The notes: a model not told the origin generated them from the sequence alone. Positions 1 to 7,650 are shown, counted from the first letter of the stretch. The stretch is DNA of 11,503 nucleotides from an uncultured Burkholderiales bacterium (GCA_903904635.1 CAIVDH010000380.1:1-11503); one strand, 5' to 3'. Program-made: numbers and translations.

Positions 1-41
1 CAAATTTTTAAGGAGTATTTAAGGTAAAAAAAATGATTCAT

Positions 42-70
42 AAAAAAACGGGAAGCAATAGCTTCCCGTT
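42..70 (-). terminator. Rho-independent terminator of sucCD
   Basis: A perfect 10-bp stem (47-56 pairs with 61-70) with a 4-base loop is followed, in the minus-strand direction, by a run of seven or more T residues (the A run at 42-48). It begins about 27 bases after the sucD stop codon. The T run is only on the minus-strand side, so it is a one-way terminator for the sucCD transcript. Nothing coding is seen in the first 41 bases. Confidence 0.9.
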
Positions 71-96
71 ATTACATTCAACAAACAAACTTATAG

Positions 97-972
97 TCAT
101 GCTATCAACAACTTCCCCATCTCTGACGGATTACGCGTCACCGTAATACCGCACGCATCCATGATGGTAAGCTTGGCTTCAGCCGTATCTGCACCACCGG
201 AAATCAATGCACCTGCATGTCCCATGCGCTTACCTGGAGGCGCGGTAACACCAGCTATGAAACCAACGACTGGTTTTTTCATGTTGTCTTTAATCCAGTA
301 AGCGGCGTTAGCTTCATCAGGACCACCAATTTCACCAATCATGATGACAGCATCCGTATCTGGATCATCATTGAACATTTTCATGATGTCTATGTGCTTT
401 AAGCCATTGATAGGATCGCCACCAATACCCACGGCAGACGACTGGCCCAGACCTAATGCGGTCAGCTGACCTACAGCTTCATAAGTGAGCGTGCCGGAAC
501 GCGATACCACGCCGATGCGACCTTTTTTATGTATGTGGCCGGGCATGATGCCTATTTTGATTTCATCAGGTGTAATCAGTCCGGGGCAATTAGGCCCGAG
601 CAGCAGCGTTTTGCTGCCTGATTTGGCCATGCGGTCTTTTAGCGCCAGCATGTCACGCACTGGTATGCCTTCGGTGATGCAGATGGCCAGATCGAGTTCG
701 GCTTCTACAGCTTCCCAGATTGCATCTGCTGCGCCAGCTGGCGGCACGTAGATGACGGAGACATTCGCACCGGTTTTGGATTTTGCATCACGCACGTTAG
801 CAAAAATCGGTATGCCTTCGAAATCTTCGCCGGCTTTTTTAGGATTGACGCCAGCGACGAAGCAGTTTTGTCCGTTTGCGTATTCACGGCACATACGTGT
901 GTGAAATTGCCCGGTTTTGCCAGTGATACCTTGGGTGATGACCTTGGTGTCTTTGTTAATCAATATCGACAT
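97..972 (-). CDS. sucD: Succinyl-CoA synthetase (ADP-forming) alpha subunit
   Basis: The 291-residue protein is the CoA-binding alpha subunit of succinyl-CoA synthetase, which interconverts succinyl-CoA and succinate with formation of ATP or GTP in the cytoplasmic TCA cycle. An N-terminal Rossmann-like CoA-binding domain shows ITGKTGQFH at residues 16-24. The ligase domain holds the phosphorylated histidine in GHAGAL (His252), and GPNCPG at 126-131 is also typical. Length and both ends match the family. The ATG is preceded by AAGGAA at good spacing. It lies 17 bases after sucC, so the two are translated from one message and form the alpha/beta enzyme. Identification is secure; the nucleotide preference (ADP or GDP) was not judged. 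Confidence 0.98.
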   Translation of the reverse strand: MSILINKDTKVITQGITGKTGQFHTRMCREYANGQNCFVAGVNPKKAGEDFEGIPIFANVRDAKSKTGANVSVIYVPPAGAADAIWEAVEAELDLAICITEGIPVRDMLALKDRMAKSGSKTLLLGPNCPGLITPDEIKIGIMPGHIHKKGRIGVVSRSGTLTYEAVGQLTALGLGQSSAVGIGGDPINGLKHIDIMKMFNDDPDTDAVIMIGEIGGPDEANAAYWIKDNMKKPVVGFIAGVTAPPGKRMGHAGALISGGADTAEAKLTIMDACGITVTRNPSEMGKLLIA

Positions 973-989
973 GTTTATTCCTTGTGCAA

Positions 990-2156
990 TTATTTTCCGT
1001 GAGCTGCGGCGACAACTTTGCGCGCGGCTTCTTCCATGGTATCGGCGGCGATGATAGGCAAGCCAGAATCGGCGAGCATTTTTTTGCCGATATCTTCGTT
1101 GGTACCTTTCATGCGCACGACGAGCGGCACTTTCAGTGAGACCGCGCGCGAAGCCGTGATCACACCTTCAGCGATCACATCGCAGCGCATGATGCCGCCA
1201 AAAATATTCACAAGTATGGCTTTCAGACCAGGATTTTTCAGCATGATCTTGAATGCTTCGGTTACTTTTTCTGCTGTCGCACCACCGCCTACATCGAGAA
1301 AGTTTGCTGGCTCACCGTCAAACAATTTGATGGTATCCATGGTGGCCATGGCCAGTCCCGCGCCATTGACGAGACAACCGATATTGCCATCTAGTGAGAT
1401 ATAAGCCAGATCAAATTTTGATGCTTCAATTTCAGCGGGATCTTCTTCGTCCAAATCGCGATATGCAACGATTTCAGGATGACGGAATAAAGCGTTAGCA
1501 TCAAAATTAAATTTTGCATCGAGTGCGATGACTTTGCCTGAGCCGGTCAGTATCAGCGGATTAATTTCAGCAAGCGATGAATCGGTTTCCCAATAGGCTT
1601 TGTACAAACCTTGCAACTGTGTGCGCGCATCGGCAATGGATGCAGCAGGTACGCCGATTTTGGCAGAGATCTGATCGGCTTCTGCATCGGTCAGTCCAAC
1701 AGCCGGGTCTATCGCAACTTTATGAATTAGTTCGGGATGTTTTTCTGCGACTTCTTCGATGTCCATGCCGCCTTCGCTGGACGCCATTAGTACTACGCGC
1801 TGCGAGACACGATCCGTCACCATTGAGACGTAGAGTTCTTTCTGTATATCGGCGCCTTCTTCAACCAGCAAGCGTCGCACTTTTTGACCTTCAGGTCCGG
1901 TCTGATGCGTAATGAGTTGCATGCCCATGATCTGGTTTGCATATTCTCTGACTTGCTCCAGCGATTTGGCGACTTTCACGCCGCCGCCTTTGCCGCGACC
2001 ACCGGCATGAATTTGCGCTTTGACCACCCAAACCGGGCCGCCCAGTGTTTCGGCTGCTTTCACAGCGTCATCCACGCTCATGCAAGCGATGCCTTTTGGA
2101 ACCGTGACGCCATACTTACGGAGAATTTCTTTTCCCTGATACTCATGGATTTTCAT
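990..2156 (-). CDS. sucC: Succinyl-CoA synthetase (ADP-forming) beta subunit
   Basis: The 388-residue protein is the nucleotide-binding beta subunit of succinyl-CoA synthetase and pairs with SucD. The N-terminal ATP-grasp domain has Lys46 and the glycine-rich loop [10 protein letters not shown] (52-61), and the metal/nucleotide site residues around EINP (197-200) and Asp213. The C-terminal ligase/CoA domain contains [13 protein letters not shown] (262-274) and [12 protein letters not shown] (315-326), which helps stabilise the phosphohistidine of the alpha subunit. The length is exactly that of typical bacterial SucC. The ATG follows an AGAAGGGA ribosome binding site. It is first in the sucCD operon, with a 113-base gap to the upstream DUF2889 gene that carries a tandem repeat. 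Confidence 0.98.
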   Translation of the reverse strand: MKIHEYQGKEILRKYGVTVPKGIACMSVDDAVKAAETLGGPVWVVKAQIHAGGRGKGGGVKVAKSLEQVREYANQIMGMQLITHQTGPEGQKVRRLLVEEGADIQKELYVSMVTDRVSQRVVLMASSEGGMDIEEVAEKHPELIHKVAIDPAVGLTDAEADQISAKIGVPAASIADARTQLQGLYKAYWETDSSLAEINPLILTGSGKVIALDAKFNFDANALFRHPEIVAYRDLDEEDPAEIEASKFDLAYISLDGNIGCLVNGAGLAMATMDTIKLFDGEPANFLDVGGGATAEKVTEAFKIMLKNPGLKAILVNIFGGIMRCDVIAEGVITASRAVSLKVPLVVRMKGTNEDIGKKMLADSGLPIIAADTMEEAARKVVAAAHGK

Positions 2157-2187
2157 GCGAGCTTCCCTTCTGGTGCGTATGTGTGTT

Positions 2188-2249
2188 GTGATTAATGTTA
2201 GTGATTCTGCTGTGGTGATTCTTGCTTTGTGATTCTTGTTTTGTGATGC
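2188..2249 (-). repeat. 14-bp tandem repeat in the sucC upstream region
   Basis: On the plus strand, units beginning GTGATT recur in register at 2188, 2201, 2215 and 2229, with a decayed unit (GTGATG) at 2243. The spacings are 13, 14, 14 and 14 bases. Read in the sucC direction each unit contains AATCAC, and three contain GAATCAC. The two best copies (2215-2228 and 2229-2242) differ at one base of 14. The array fills most of the gap between the DUF2889 stop and the sucC ribosome binding site. It could be a slippage product, a cluster of protein sites, or an unstructured A/C-rich leader. Confidence 0.75.
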
Positions 2250-2251
2250 AT

Positions 2252-2280
2252 ATATATTGGTTCGTGCGATCAGGACTGAA
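2252..2280 (-). promoter_or_regulatory. Candidate sigma-70 promoter for sucCD (weak)
   Basis: In minus-strand direction a TTCAGT -35-like box (2275-2280) and an ATATAT -10-like box (2252-2257) are 17 bases apart. The -35 overlaps the end of the DUF2889 gene. Transcription would begin near 2245 and carry the 14-bp repeats in the 5' leader. The match to consensus is modest and AT-rich stretches give chance hits, so this is only a candidate. Confidence 0.3.
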
Positions 2281-2842
2281 CTGCTTTTTTTATTGCCCAG
2301 CGCGGATAGTATTTTTCAACTGCAGGCCCATCAAGTCTTAGTGCATGACAACGGTCCAGCTGAAATGGTGTTTGTGTTTCAGCATCTTTAAAATCGCTAT
2401 TTCGAGTCGGGAACACATCACCAGCAAATGCCTGAATCGCAGCAGTCGGCAGCATGGAGGCCAGCTCACTCAAATGTGTGCAACCTGCCGTGCCTGCCAG
2501 ACGTTCTTTCACTGCCAGACGAAAGCCCTTCATCAGGTTTAATCCTATGAGCTTTTTATAAGCTGGTCCTATGGTGTCACAGTAACCGGGATAGGGTACG
2601 GCATCAGAGACAGCGTCGGTGTCAGTGATATTAAAGGCGATATCGATAGTAATGCGCAACCAAAGATCATGTATGGGCTCACCCAATGCTCGGATTCCTG
2701 ATTCCAGCTCGACTGCACGAGGCTTTATGTCGCTGATGCGTGCATCAATATCCCAAAGGCCGTCATCACGCTCGTATGCTTGCGCTACGATGCTGCGGGT
2801 GTGCCTGTGCACACGGGATGTTTTGGGAATCGGTAATGGCAT
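2270..2842 (-). CDS. DUF2889 family protein, function unknown
   Basis: This 190-residue protein resembles the DUF2889 family, proteins of unknown function. Family-like features (from memory) are the start [10 protein letters not shown], followed by HTR (14-16), the segment [15 protein letters not shown] (24-38), the central motif [10 protein letters not shown] (54-63), a PGYCDTIGP segment (85-93), and GCTHL (120-124) followed by a helix. There is no signal peptide or membrane segment, so it is probably cytoplasmic. I chose the ATG at 2842 because homologues begin with MPLP; a TTG at 2875 would add 11 residues. Neither start has a clear ribosome binding site. It sits between recX and sucC on the same strand, but 212 bases from recX with a likely terminator between, so it may have its own promoter. 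No role is assigned. Confidence 0.85.
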   Translation of the reverse strand: MPLPIPKTSRVHRHTRSIVAQAYERDDGLWDIDARISDIKPRAVELESGIRALGEPIHDLWLRITIDIAFNITDTDAVSDAVPYPGYCDTIGPAYKKLIGLNLMKGFRLAVKERLAGTAGCTHLSELASMLPTAAIQAFAGDVFPTRNSDFKDAETQTPFQLDRCHALRLDGPAVEKYYPRWAIKKAVQS

Positions 2843-2909
2843 AAAACTGGCGCAAAACAGATGGTAAATCTGCAAGCACTTTAGCTATTTAGAAGTTGTG
2901 CAGACCGCC

Positions 2910-2954
2910 GCAGCTTCTGCGACCGGAGCCGCTCGTGCGGCACTGCAAAGCTGC
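2910..2954. repeat. Nested inverted repeat between recX and the DUF2889 gene
   Basis: A 7-bp outer arm pair (GCAGCTT at 2910-2916, AAGCTGC at 2948-2954) encloses a 5-bp GC-rich hairpin (GCCGC 2928-2932, GCGGC 2937-2941) with a four-base TCGT loop. The segment is far more GC-rich than the flanks. There is no T run on either side, so it does not look like an intrinsic terminator. It would lie in the 5' leader of the DUF2889 message if transcription starts upstream. Function unknown. Confidence 0.5.
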
Positions 2955-3022
2955 CGCAGTTTAGCACAGTCAGATCGCAAGATCACTCTATGGCGGACGT
3001 CTAATTCGCTCGATTACTACTT

Positions 3023-3047
3023 AAAAAAAACAAGCGTGGGAAAACGC
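3023..3047 (-). terminator. Weak candidate terminator after recX
   Basis: In the minus-strand direction a short 4-bp stem (GCGT/ACGC, 3044-3047 with 3034-3037, six-base loop) is followed by TTG and a run of eight T residues (the A run at 3023-3030). It lies directly downstream of the recX stop at 3055. The T run is good but the stem is short, so termination may be partial. Confidence 0.4.
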
Positions 3048-3054
3048 AGACAGC

Positions 3055-3507
3055 TCACTTACCCCGCCTGGCTCGTCGCATCACCGCTTGAATGGCGTCA
3101 AATGAAAAGCCGCGCTGTTGTAGAAAACGCATTTGCTTGGCTGATTCTGCTGCGCATTCGGCTAGGGTGCCGTATTTTCTTTCCCAAACCTGCCAGGCGC
3201 GCTCATCTTCACTTGCCAATAATTCTGACTTGAGTGCACTCACTGTCCGATCATCAATCTGATGCCCATGCAATTCTGACAAAATTCGGCTATTGCCAAA
3301 ACGGGCAGAACGACGATTGACCAAAGACTCGGCAAACCGCGATTCGGATAGGAATTTTGCAGACTGCAGCCAATCCAGCACCGCCTCTATGTCTTCCCCC
3401 TCTTCGGCATGACGGGCAAGCTTGCGGCCCAGCTCCAGTCGGCTATGTTCACGCGCAGACAAGTAGCGCAGTGCACGTGCTTTCAGACTGGGTTTAGGTA
3501 AGGGCAT
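3055..3507 (-). CDS. recX: RecX, regulator of RecA
   Basis: This 150-residue, mostly helical and basic protein is RecX, which binds RecA filaments and modulates (usually inhibits) their growth and activities. RecX proteins consist of three tandem three-helix repeats. Here they run roughly 10-55, 55-105 and 105-148, with recognisable family features [14 protein letters not shown] (13-26), [13 protein letters not shown] (52-66) and the terminal [15 protein letters not shown] (126-140). Length is normal. The ATG at 3507 lacks a strong Shine-Dalgarno. The gene follows recA on the same strand, 191 bases downstream and behind a strong hairpin, the classical arrangement in which recX may be made by limited read-through from recA. 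Identification is based on sequence and synteny together. Confidence 0.93.
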   Translation of the reverse strand: MPLPKPSLKARALRYLSAREHSRLELGRKLARHAEEGEDIEAVLDWLQSAKFLSESRFAESLVNRRSARFGNSRILSELHGHQIDDRTVSALKSELLASEDERAWQVWERKYGTLAECAAESAKQMRFLQQRGFSFDAIQAVMRRARRGK

Positions 3508-3634
3508 AGGACAGTACGCTGTTGGTGATGGCTAGAACGCTCACACTGCAATTATTCACAATCATAAATACAAACCACACAAACATACGCAAATAGGTTC
3601 GCAAACACATACACAAAACCATGCTATCAAAATG

Positions 3635-3672
3635 CCACAGGACGGAAAGCCATCACGCTTTCCGTCCTGTGG
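3635..3672 (-). terminator. Perfect 16-bp hairpin downstream of recA
   Basis: Bases 3635-3650 pair perfectly with 3657-3672 around a six-base loop. The structure begins 26 bases after the recA stop. On the minus strand it is followed by CATTTTGATAG, only a four-base T run, so it may end transcription incompletely or mainly protect the 3' end of the recA mRNA. On the plus strand there is no T run at all. Its place between recA and recX suggests that it sets the ratio of the two products. Confidence 0.75.
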
Positions 3673-3698
3673 ACTTGGCTTGTTGCTTGATTTACTGT

Positions 3699-4841
3699 TT
3701 ATTCTGTTTCTTTATCTGTTACTTTGTCAGTTACTTTATCTGCCACTTTGGCTTCTGCCAACGTCTTTGCTGCTTTTTTAGACGCAGCTGTTTCAGTTGC
3801 TACTTTTGGCGCCTGGAATGCAGGCAATTGCGGCACACCCAGATGCTCACGCACTTTATTTTCGATTTCCCTAGCCAGCTCTGGCCTTTCTTTCAGATAA
3901 AGACGCGCATTGTCTTTGCCTTGCCCTATACGCTCGCCGTTATAGCTATACCAGGCACCCGATTTTTCAACAATTTTGGCATCCGAACCAATATCGAGTA
4001 TCTCGCCTTCGCGGGAAGTGCCTTCTCCGTACAAAATATCAAAGTGTGCTTCTCTGAACGGTGGCGCTACTTTGTTTTTAACGACTTTGACTTTGGTTTC
4101 ATTACCGATGACTTCATCACCAGATTTAATCGAACCAGTGCGGCGAATATCGAGACGCACTGATGCATAAAATTTCAATGCATTGCCACCTGTGGTGGTT
4201 TCAGGACTACCAAACATCACACCTATCTTCATGCGGATCTGATTAATGAAGATGACTGTGGTGTTGGTGCGATTGATAGAGCCTGTCAGTTTGCGTAATG
4301 CTTGCGACATCAGACGCGCTTGCAGACCGGGCAGTGAATCGCCCATGTCGCCTTCGATTTCTGCGCGCGGTGTCAGTGCAGCTACGGAGTCAATCACGAT
4401 CAGATCAACCGCGCTGGATCGTACTAATGCATCGGTGATTTCTAGTGCCTGCTCGCCGGTATCTGGCTGAGAAATCAGTAAATCTTGCAGATTCACGCCC
4501 AGCTTTTGCGCATAGTTGGTATCTAGTGCATGTTCGGCATCGATGTAAGCGCAGGTACCGCCCAGCTTTTGCATCTCGGCGATGACTTGCAGAGTCATGG
4601 TGGTCTTGCCGGATGATTCAGGACCGTAAATTTCTATCACGCGACCGCGCGGCAAACCGCCTACGCCCAGCGCTACGTCCAGGCCAAGCGAACCGGTGGA
4701 GACTGTCTGTATCTCTTCAGCGACGGCGCCGTCTGCCATGCGCATAACGGAGCCTTTACCAAATTGTTTTTCTATTTGCGCCAGGGCGGCAGCCAGGGCT
4801 TTACCCTTTTCAGAGTTTGCTGCGGCTTTTTTGTCGTCCAT
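3699..4841 (-). CDS. recA: RecA recombinase
   Basis: The 380-residue protein is RecA, the ATP-dependent strand-exchange protein of homologous recombination and co-protease that triggers LexA cleavage in the SOS response. The core shows the Walker A motif GPESSGKT (73-80), the Walker B strand LIVIDSV (147-153), the [19 protein letters not shown] segment covering the DNA-binding loop L2 (201-219), and the C-terminal domain up to about 335. The length is longer than the E. coli protein because of a C-terminal tail containing three VADK/VTDK repeats. The ATG at 4841 follows an AAAGAGAA ribosome binding site, and the MDDKK start is typical of betaproteobacteria. A LexA box lies 70 bases upstream. 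The neighbour downstream is recX. Confidence 0.99.
   Translation of the reverse strand: MDDKKAAANSEKGKALAAALAQIEKQFGKGSVMRMADGAVAEEIQTVSTGSLGLDVALGVGGLPRGRVIEIYGPESSGKTTMTLQVIAEMQKLGGTCAYIDAEHALDTNYAQKLGVNLQDLLISQPDTGEQALEITDALVRSSAVDLIVIDSVAALTPRAEIEGDMGDSLPGLQARLMSQALRKLTGSINRTNTTVIFINQIRMKIGVMFGSPETTTGGNALKFYASVRLDIRRTGSIKSGDEVIGNETKVKVVKNKVAPPFREAHFDILYGEGTSREGEILDIGSDAKIVEKSGAWYSYNGERIGQGKDNARLYLKERPELAREIENKVREHLGVPQLPAFQAPKVATETAASKKAAKTLAEAKVADKVTDKVTDKETE
3711..3746 (-). repeat. 12-bp in-frame tandem repeat at the 3' end of recA
   Basis: Three 12-base units (3711-3722, 3723-3734, 3735-3746) keep the reading frame and encode [12 protein letters not shown] at RecA residues 366-377, just before the final ETE. 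The units differ from each other at two to four bases. This is consistent with in-frame slippage in the non-conserved tail, which tolerates length change. Confidence 0.85.
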
Positions 4842-4910
4842 GAATATTCTCTTTGTCGGGTGGAATGCGGTTTAAAGTGGGCTTATTCGCTAATTTCTTA
4901 ATTCAGACAC

Positions 4911-4930
4911 TACTGTATAAAAAAACAGTG
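4911..4930 (-). promoter_or_regulatory. LexA (SOS) box of recA
   Basis: The core is CTG (4913-4915), ten bases, then CAG (4926-4928), with an AT-rich centre and a flanking TA on the left, close to the gammaproteobacterial/betaproteobacterial consensus TACTGT-N8-ACAGTA. It lies about 70 bases upstream of the recA ATG and overlaps the -10-like box of the recA promoter, so LexA binding would block RNA polymerase. This indicates SOS control of recA. Confidence 0.93.
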
Positions 4931-4940
4931 AAAGACGCAA
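4914..4940 (-). promoter_or_regulatory. Candidate recA promoter
   Basis: In the minus-strand direction TATACA (4914-4919) resembles a -10 box and TTGCGT (4935-4940) a -35 box; the spacer of 15 bases is short. The overlap with the LexA box supports this location even though the exact -35 is uncertain. Confidence 0.5.
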
Positions 4941-5009
4941 GCGCAATTTCAAATTGAATTTTCATATCAATAAGCTAACTATTATGACTGCTATCTGTAA
5001 GGCATTTTC

Positions 5010-5038
5010 TTGCTGGCAATAAAGAAACCGCATAGACT
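5010..5038 (+). promoter_or_regulatory. Candidate promoter for the two-component/symporter operon
   Basis: TTGCTG (5010-5015) and TAGACT (5033-5038) are separated by 17 bases. Transcription would start near 5045, inside the left arm of the inverted repeat at 5041-5084, about 120 bases before the response regulator ATG. The match is moderate and unverified. Confidence 0.35.
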
Positions 5039-5040
5039 AA

Positions 5041-5084
5041 TATTAAGTTTATATTGGTGCATCATTATTTGCGTCAACTTAATA
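5041..5084. promoter_or_regulatory. Inverted repeat, possible operator in the divergent region
   Basis: TATTAAGTT (5041-5049) is exactly inverted as AACTTAATA (5076-5084), with a 26-base interval. The half-site CTTAAT resembles half-sites recognised by PmrA/QseB-type regulators, whose sites are usually direct repeats, so the fit is partial. It overlaps the candidate start of the response regulator operon and could be an autoregulatory site. The DNA is AT-rich, which raises the chance of a random match. The remainder of the 325-base gap shows no gene. Confidence 0.4.
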
Positions 5085-5166
5085 ATGAGCGTTTTACCAA
5101 GTATTAAAATTTTCACTCAGTGACAGCCACAATTTCTATTTACCAGCCACTCAGCCGCCCCAACCT

Positions 5167-5874
5167 ATGCGTATTCTGCTTGCCGAAGATGACAGTGTGC
5201 TGGCCGATGGCCTCACACGCTCGCTGCGCCAGTCCGGTTATGTAACCGACTGCGTGGGCAATGGCCAAGAGGCTGACAGCGCACTTTGCACGCAAGATTT
5301 TGATTTGCTCATTCTTGATCTGGACTTACCAAAAATGTCCGGTCTGGAGGTATTGCGTCGCTTACGAGCGCGCGATTCTCGTTTACCAGTATTGATACTG
5401 ACTGCCGGAGATTCAGTTGAACAGCGCGTCAAGGGTCTGGATCTGGGTGCGGATGACTATATGGCCAAGCCATTTGCGCTATCAGAGCTGGAAGCTAGGG
5501 TACGCGCCCTCACCCGGCGTGGTGCAGGCGGCGGGCCTACTGTAATTAAAAACGGGCCACTGACATTTGATCAGGTTGGACGTATCGCCTATCTGAATGA
5601 TCACATGATTGATTTGTCAGCACGTGAGCTGGGCTTACTTGAGGTTCTCTTGCAGCGCAGCGGCAGATTAGTTTCGAAAGATCAGCTGGTGGATCATCTT
5701 TGCGAATGGGGTGAAGAGGTTAGTAATAACGCCATTGAAGTTTATGTACATCGCTTACGTAAAAAAATCGAGACCGGCGGCGTGCGCATTGCAACTGTTC
5801 GCGGCCTGGGCTATTGCCTGGAAAAATTCGCTACTGTAATTAACAATAACAATCCCACTTCTACTTCTGTATGA
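5167..5874 (+). CDS. OmpR-family response regulator (TctD/QseB-like)
   Basis: A 235-residue DNA-binding response regulator. The receiver domain (1-115) has the acidic pair Glu7-Asp8-Asp9, the phospho-acceptor Asp51 in LILDLDLP, Thr79 and Lys101 in MAKPF. A winged-helix output domain (about 125-222) ends with the family signature VYVHRLRKKIE and VRGLGYCLEK. It should be phosphorylated by the adjoining kinase and bind operators as a dimer. It resembles TctD/QseB regulators more than PhoB. The ATG at 5167 gives the canonical MRILLAEDD start but has no Shine-Dalgarno in front, which is pyrimidine-rich. A short Asn/Thr/Ser-rich tail follows the output domain. The stop overlaps the kinase start (ATGA), so the two are translationally coupled. 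The stimulus is unknown; genes for a transporter follow in the same operon. Confidence 0.95.
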   Translation: MRILLAEDDSVLADGLTRSLRQSGYVTDCVGNGQEADSALCTQDFDLLILDLDLPKMSGLEVLRRLRARDSRLPVLILTAGDSVEQRVKGLDLGADDYMAKPFALSELEARVRALTRRGAGGGPTVIKNGPLTFDQVGRIAYLNDHMIDLSARELGLLEVLLQRSGRLVSKDQLVDHLCEWGEEVSNNAIEVYVHRLRKKIETGGVRIATVRGLGYCLEKFATVINNNNPTSTSV

Positions 5875-7394
5875 GCATGGAAGTGCGGCCACCGATACAA
5901 ACCACAACGCAAATTAATAATCTGGATGTGCCAGAGGAACGCATGCAGCGTTCGTTGTTTGGCGAAATTCTGGACTGGATGCTGATGCCTTTGCTGTTGC
6001 TATGGCCTATCAGTATCGGTATCACGTATCTGATTGCAAAGTCGATTGCTAATGAACCGTTTGACCGCGCACTCGAAGACCGGGTCACGGTGCTGGCGCA
6101 GCAAGTGAAAGAATATGATGGCAAGTTAATCGGGCAGCTTTCTTTTTCAGCGCGCGATATTTTGCGGGCAGACGATATCGATAATGTCTATTTTCAGGTA
6201 AGTGGCCCGGAACGCGAATTGGTAGTTGGCGATAGTGATTTGCCTCTGCCACAAGATGAAGATAAGACGGTGCCATGGTCTGTGCAACTACGCGATGATC
6301 GGATGCGTAATACGGATGTGCGTATTGCCTATATTTATGTCAACCTGCAAAACCGTACGATTAATAAAACCACCCCTGCACCACGCTATGCCTTAGTACA
6401 AGTTGGTGAAACACTAGAAAAACGTCGCTTACTTACCAACCAGATTATCAAGGGTGTGATCCTGCCCGAATTCATTATCTTGCCTATTGCTTTAGCGCTG
6501 TTATGGTTTGCACTGACACGCGGCTTATCACCATTGGCAAATTTGCAGGAACATATACGATCACGACGCTCTGATGATCTCTCGCCTATAGATTCACATG
6601 GTGTGCCAGAAGAAATCTCGCCACTGGTGAGGTCACTCAATGATATGTTGGGGCAGCTGTCTCAAAGTATTCAGATGCAAAAACGTTTTATCGCAGACGC
6701 AGCACATCAAATGAAAACACCACTGGCCGGTATGCGCATGCAATCTGAGTTAGCGATGCGTCAGTCAGACCGCAGTGAGATACAGCGCTCACTTGAACAG
6801 CTATCAAAAAGCTCGAAAACTGCTACGCGCCTGGTAAACCAGTTGCTGGCGCTGGCGCGCGCAGAAAATCAGTCTTCGCGCTCCTCCGCTTTCGAAACCA
6901 TCGATCTGTGCGATCTGGCTCGCGGCGTGGTGCAGGACTGGGTACAAACTGCTTTTGCGCGTCGAATAGATCTTGGCTTTGAAGATGTTGAAGAATCCAT
7001 TACGCTCAATGGCAATCCGACCATGTTGCGCGAATTAATGAACAATCTAATCGACAACGCTTTACGCTATACACAAGAAGGCGGCAGCGTAACTGTGCGG
7101 ATTCTTGCAGATACAGAGCGTGCGCAGGCGATACTCGAAGTGGAAGATAATGGCCCTGGTATTGCGCCAACTGAACGCACGCATGTTTTCGAACGCTTTT
7201 ATCGGATACTGGGCAGTCAGGTAGAAGGTAGCGGATTGGGACTTGCTATTGTGCGTGAAATTGCACAAAACCATGGCGCGGCAGTCGATATCCTCAATAA
7301 TCCGCGTAGCACCGAATCAAAATTCCCTGGATGTCTGTTTCGTATCACTCTACCAATAACAAAACTTCATGCTGCGGAAAATGAAGCACACTGA
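5871..7394 (+). CDS. Sensor histidine kinase (TctE/QseC-like)
   Basis: A 507-residue inner-membrane sensor kinase and partner of the regulator it overlaps by four bases. After a cytoplasmic N-terminus of about 35 residues come a first membrane helix (36-56), a periplasmic sensor region (57-190) of the type found in TctE/QseC kinases, a second membrane helix (192-216) and a HAMP-like linker. The H-box FIADAAHQMKTPLAG gives the phosphorylated His279. The ATPase domain shows the N-box NNLIDNALRYT (391-401), DNGPG (426-430), FERFY and GSGLGLAI (453-460). All catalytic motifs are intact. An alternative ATG lies at 5877. The C-terminus overlaps the DUF4212 gene. Close coupling to a symporter suggests that it senses the transported solute or the transporter state, which is inference. 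Confidence 0.95.
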   Translation: MSMEVRPPIQTTTQINNLDVPEERMQRSLFGEILDWMLMPLLLLWPISIGITYLIAKSIANEPFDRALEDRVTVLAQQVKEYDGKLIGQLSFSARDILRADDIDNVYFQVSGPERELVVGDSDLPLPQDEDKTVPWSVQLRDDRMRNTDVRIAYIYVNLQNRTINKTTPAPRYALVQVGETLEKRRLLTNQIIKGVILPEFIILPIALALLWFALTRGLSPLANLQEHIRSRRSDDLSPIDSHGVPEEISPLVRSLNDMLGQLSQSIQMQKRFIADAAHQMKTPLAGMRMQSELAMRQSDRSEIQRSLEQLSKSSKTATRLVNQLLALARAENQSSRSSAFETIDLCDLARGVVQDWVQTAFARRIDLGFEDVEESITLNGNPTMLRELMNNLIDNALRYTQEGGSVTVRILADTERAQAILEVEDNGPGIAPTERTHVFERFYRILGSQVEGSGLGLAIVREIAQNHGAAVDILNNPRSTESKFPGCLFRITLPITKLHAAENEAH

Positions 7395-7650
7395 TTCTGT
7401 CGCACTACTTCATTGGGCAAGAGTGCGTCGCCTGACTCTTGCTTTGCTGCTGCTGTGGTTTATTGTGACCTTTGGCGTGATATTTTTTGCACGCGAATTA
7501 TCTGCCCTCTCATTGTTTGGCTGGCCTTTGCCTTTTTATATGGCTGCTCAAGGCTCAATGCTGATTTACTTGCTGATCATTGGCGTCTACGCACTGGCGA
7601 TGAATAAATTAGATGCGTTGGCAGTCAGCGAAAGTACGCATGAAGTCTGA
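7369..7650 (+). CDS. DUF4212 small membrane subunit of a sodium:solute symporter
   Basis: A 93-residue protein of the DUF4212 family, described as the putative small subunit of certain solute:sodium symporters. It has two predicted membrane helices (about 22-43 and 54-77), with the family-like stretch WFIVTFGVIFFAREL (30-44) and FGWPLPFYMAAQGSMLIY between and within them. The start is uncertain: ATG 7369 overlaps the kinase gene by 26 bases, ATG 7381 by 14, and neither has a good ribosome binding site. The end overlaps the symporter gene. DUF4212 genes are regularly found directly before symporters of the VC_2705 type, as here, so the two probably form one transporter. The substrate is unknown; organic acids such as acetate are candidates by analogy with ActP. 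Confidence 0.9.
   Translation: MLRKMKHTDSVALLHWARVRRLTLALLLLWFIVTFGVIFFARELSALSLFGWPLPFYMAAQGSMLIYLLIIGVYALAMNKLDALAVSESTHEV

Noticed and set aside
10..177. AAGGAG followed by an ATG at 33 and an open frame on the plus strand
   Set aside because: The spacing between the purine run and the ATG is too long, and the frame passes through the sucCD terminator and into the antisense of sucD. Coincidental.
1018..1404. Open frame on the plus strand opposite sucC (128 codons), and similar antisense frames at 485-751, 1577-1912 and 1884-2195
   Set aside because: They are antisense shadows of the highly conserved sucC and sucD genes. Their translations show no recognisable domain and have low-complexity, Ser/Arg-rich composition.
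2898..3233. 111-codon plus-strand frame spanning the recX-DUF2889 gap
   Set aside because: It mostly overlaps the antisense of recX and the GC-rich palindrome, with no recognisable motif. The recX reading on the other strand explains the coding signal.
3508..3530. Possible LexA half-site before recX (TACTGT)
   Set aside because: There is no matching CAG half at ten-base spacing, so it is not an SOS box.
3508..3634. Possible recX promoter (TTTGCG, 17 bases, TATTTA in the minus direction)
   Set aside because: The region is T/G-rich on the minus strand and offers several equally weak matches, so none can be singled out.
3621..4163. 180-codon plus-strand frame opposite the 3' half of recA
   Set aside because: It runs through the recA hairpin and recA itself, is Cys/Phe-rich as expected for an antisense frame, and has no ribosome binding site or family resemblance.
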